Positions 6,599 through 6,837 of a stretch of DNA of 6,837 nucleotides are shown here, piece by piece. The translations under genes and the position numbers were made by a program. The stretch is from assembly GCA_021786215.1 (NCBI GenBank), contig JAJYNT010000089.1, positions 1 to 6,837 on the forward strand, read 5' to 3'. The stretch comes from Chloroflexota bacterium. Lineage in GTDB: Bacteria; Chloroflexota; UBA6077. The first letter of the stretch is position 1. Every line of letters begins with the position of its first letter. The notes beneath the pieces were generated by a model. That model did not search any database. It worked only from the letters and a program-made list of their open reading frames with translations, and was not told the origin of the DNA.

Positions 6599-6691
6599 TC
6601 GAACCCGTTACCGAAACTCGGGGCCACCGTTGTGGCATCCAGGAAGAACAGATACCCATCCCTCGGATCCTGACCCGGAGTCAACGGCTTC

Positions 6692-6837
6692 ATGAACGAT
6701 GAACAGGTTGTAGTATCCAGCGAAGCTCCGGGCAATGGGGACACGGATTCTATCTCCCTGGGCAAGAGGTTCCTCAACGTTCGCACCCTGGTCTCCTTCA
6801 GTGTAGCCTTCGCCATCCTCTATTTCGTCTTCAAGCA
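6692..6837 (+). CDS. N-terminus of a flippase-like (lysylphosphatidylglycerol synthase TM-type) membrane protein, partial
   Basis: Only the first 48 codons are in the window; the frame is open to the edge. After a polar, acidic N-terminus of about 22 residues (MNDEQVVVSSEAPGNG...) comes GKRFLNVRTLVSFSVAF and a first hydrophobic segment ending in YFVFK. This resembles the start of the PF03706 family (UPF0104, AglD-like flippase/LPG synthase membrane domain), often found next to glycosyltransferases in surface-glycan clusters. The evidence is short, so the family is tentative. The ATG at 6692 is the first possible start after an in-frame TGA at 6671-6673, and GGAG (6677-6680) lies 11 bases upstream. 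It follows the second Wzy_C gene by 93 bp. That gap holds a small GCCAC-CGTT-GTGGC hairpin (6623-6636) without a T-run and no clear promoter. Confidence 0.5.
   Translation, partial: MNDEQVVVSSEAPGNGDTDSISLGKRFLNVRTLVSFSVAFAILYFVFK

Noticed and set aside
6623..6636. GCCAC-CGTT-GTGGC hairpin after the second Wzy_C gene as an intrinsic terminator.
   Set aside because: The stem is only 5 bp and no T-run follows; the downstream gene has no promoter of its own that I can see, which favours read-through.

Overview
The window is GC-rich bacterial chromosome (roughly 60% G+C by eye) with tightly packed genes. It holds five complete genes and the start of a sixth, and nearly all are about lipids or surface polysaccharide. 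The family mix suggests a Chloroflexota-like organism: a PlsC-like acyltransferase, an RmlD-type reductase, two Wzy_C-type O-antigen polymerase/ligase proteins, a UDP-glucuronate decarboxylase and a flippase-like membrane protein. That assignment is inference from family resemblance and gene neighbourhood; nothing in the window proves the phylum. No tRNA, rRNA, CRISPR array, insertion sequence or phage gene was seen.

Layout. Positions 1-142 are an upstream region with an 18-bp palindrome at 60-77. A PlsC-like acyltransferase follows on + (143-1459). It converges on an RmlD-type NAD(P)-dependent sugar reductase on - (1495-2412, TTG start). Positions 2413-2538 form a divergent control region. 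It has a good sigma-70-type promoter in each direction, and the two -35 boxes lie on the same bases. To the right, on +, comes a presumed operon: a first Wzy_C protein (2539-3948), UDP-glucuronate decarboxylase (4050-4994, TTG start), a second Wzy_C protein (4991-6598, overlapping the previous stop as ATGA), and the N-terminus of a flippase-like/lysylphosphatidylglycerol-synthase-type membrane protein that runs off the window (from 6692).

How the genes may work together (inference). The decarboxylase would make UDP-xylose from UDP-glucuronate. The RmlD-type enzyme would do the last step to a deoxy-sugar nucleotide such as dTDP-L-rhamnose. The two polytopic Wzy_C proteins would polymerise lipid-linked glycan repeats or transfer them to an acceptor outside the membrane. 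No glycosyltransferase, Wzx, Wzz or ABC exporter lies in the window, so the locus must extend beyond it, probably to the right.

The points most worth following up are the shared -35 box, the two unlike Wzy_C proteins in one operon (the first lacks two residues usually conserved in the family), the enlarged acyltransferase, and a 17-bp palindrome just before the second Wzy_C gene.
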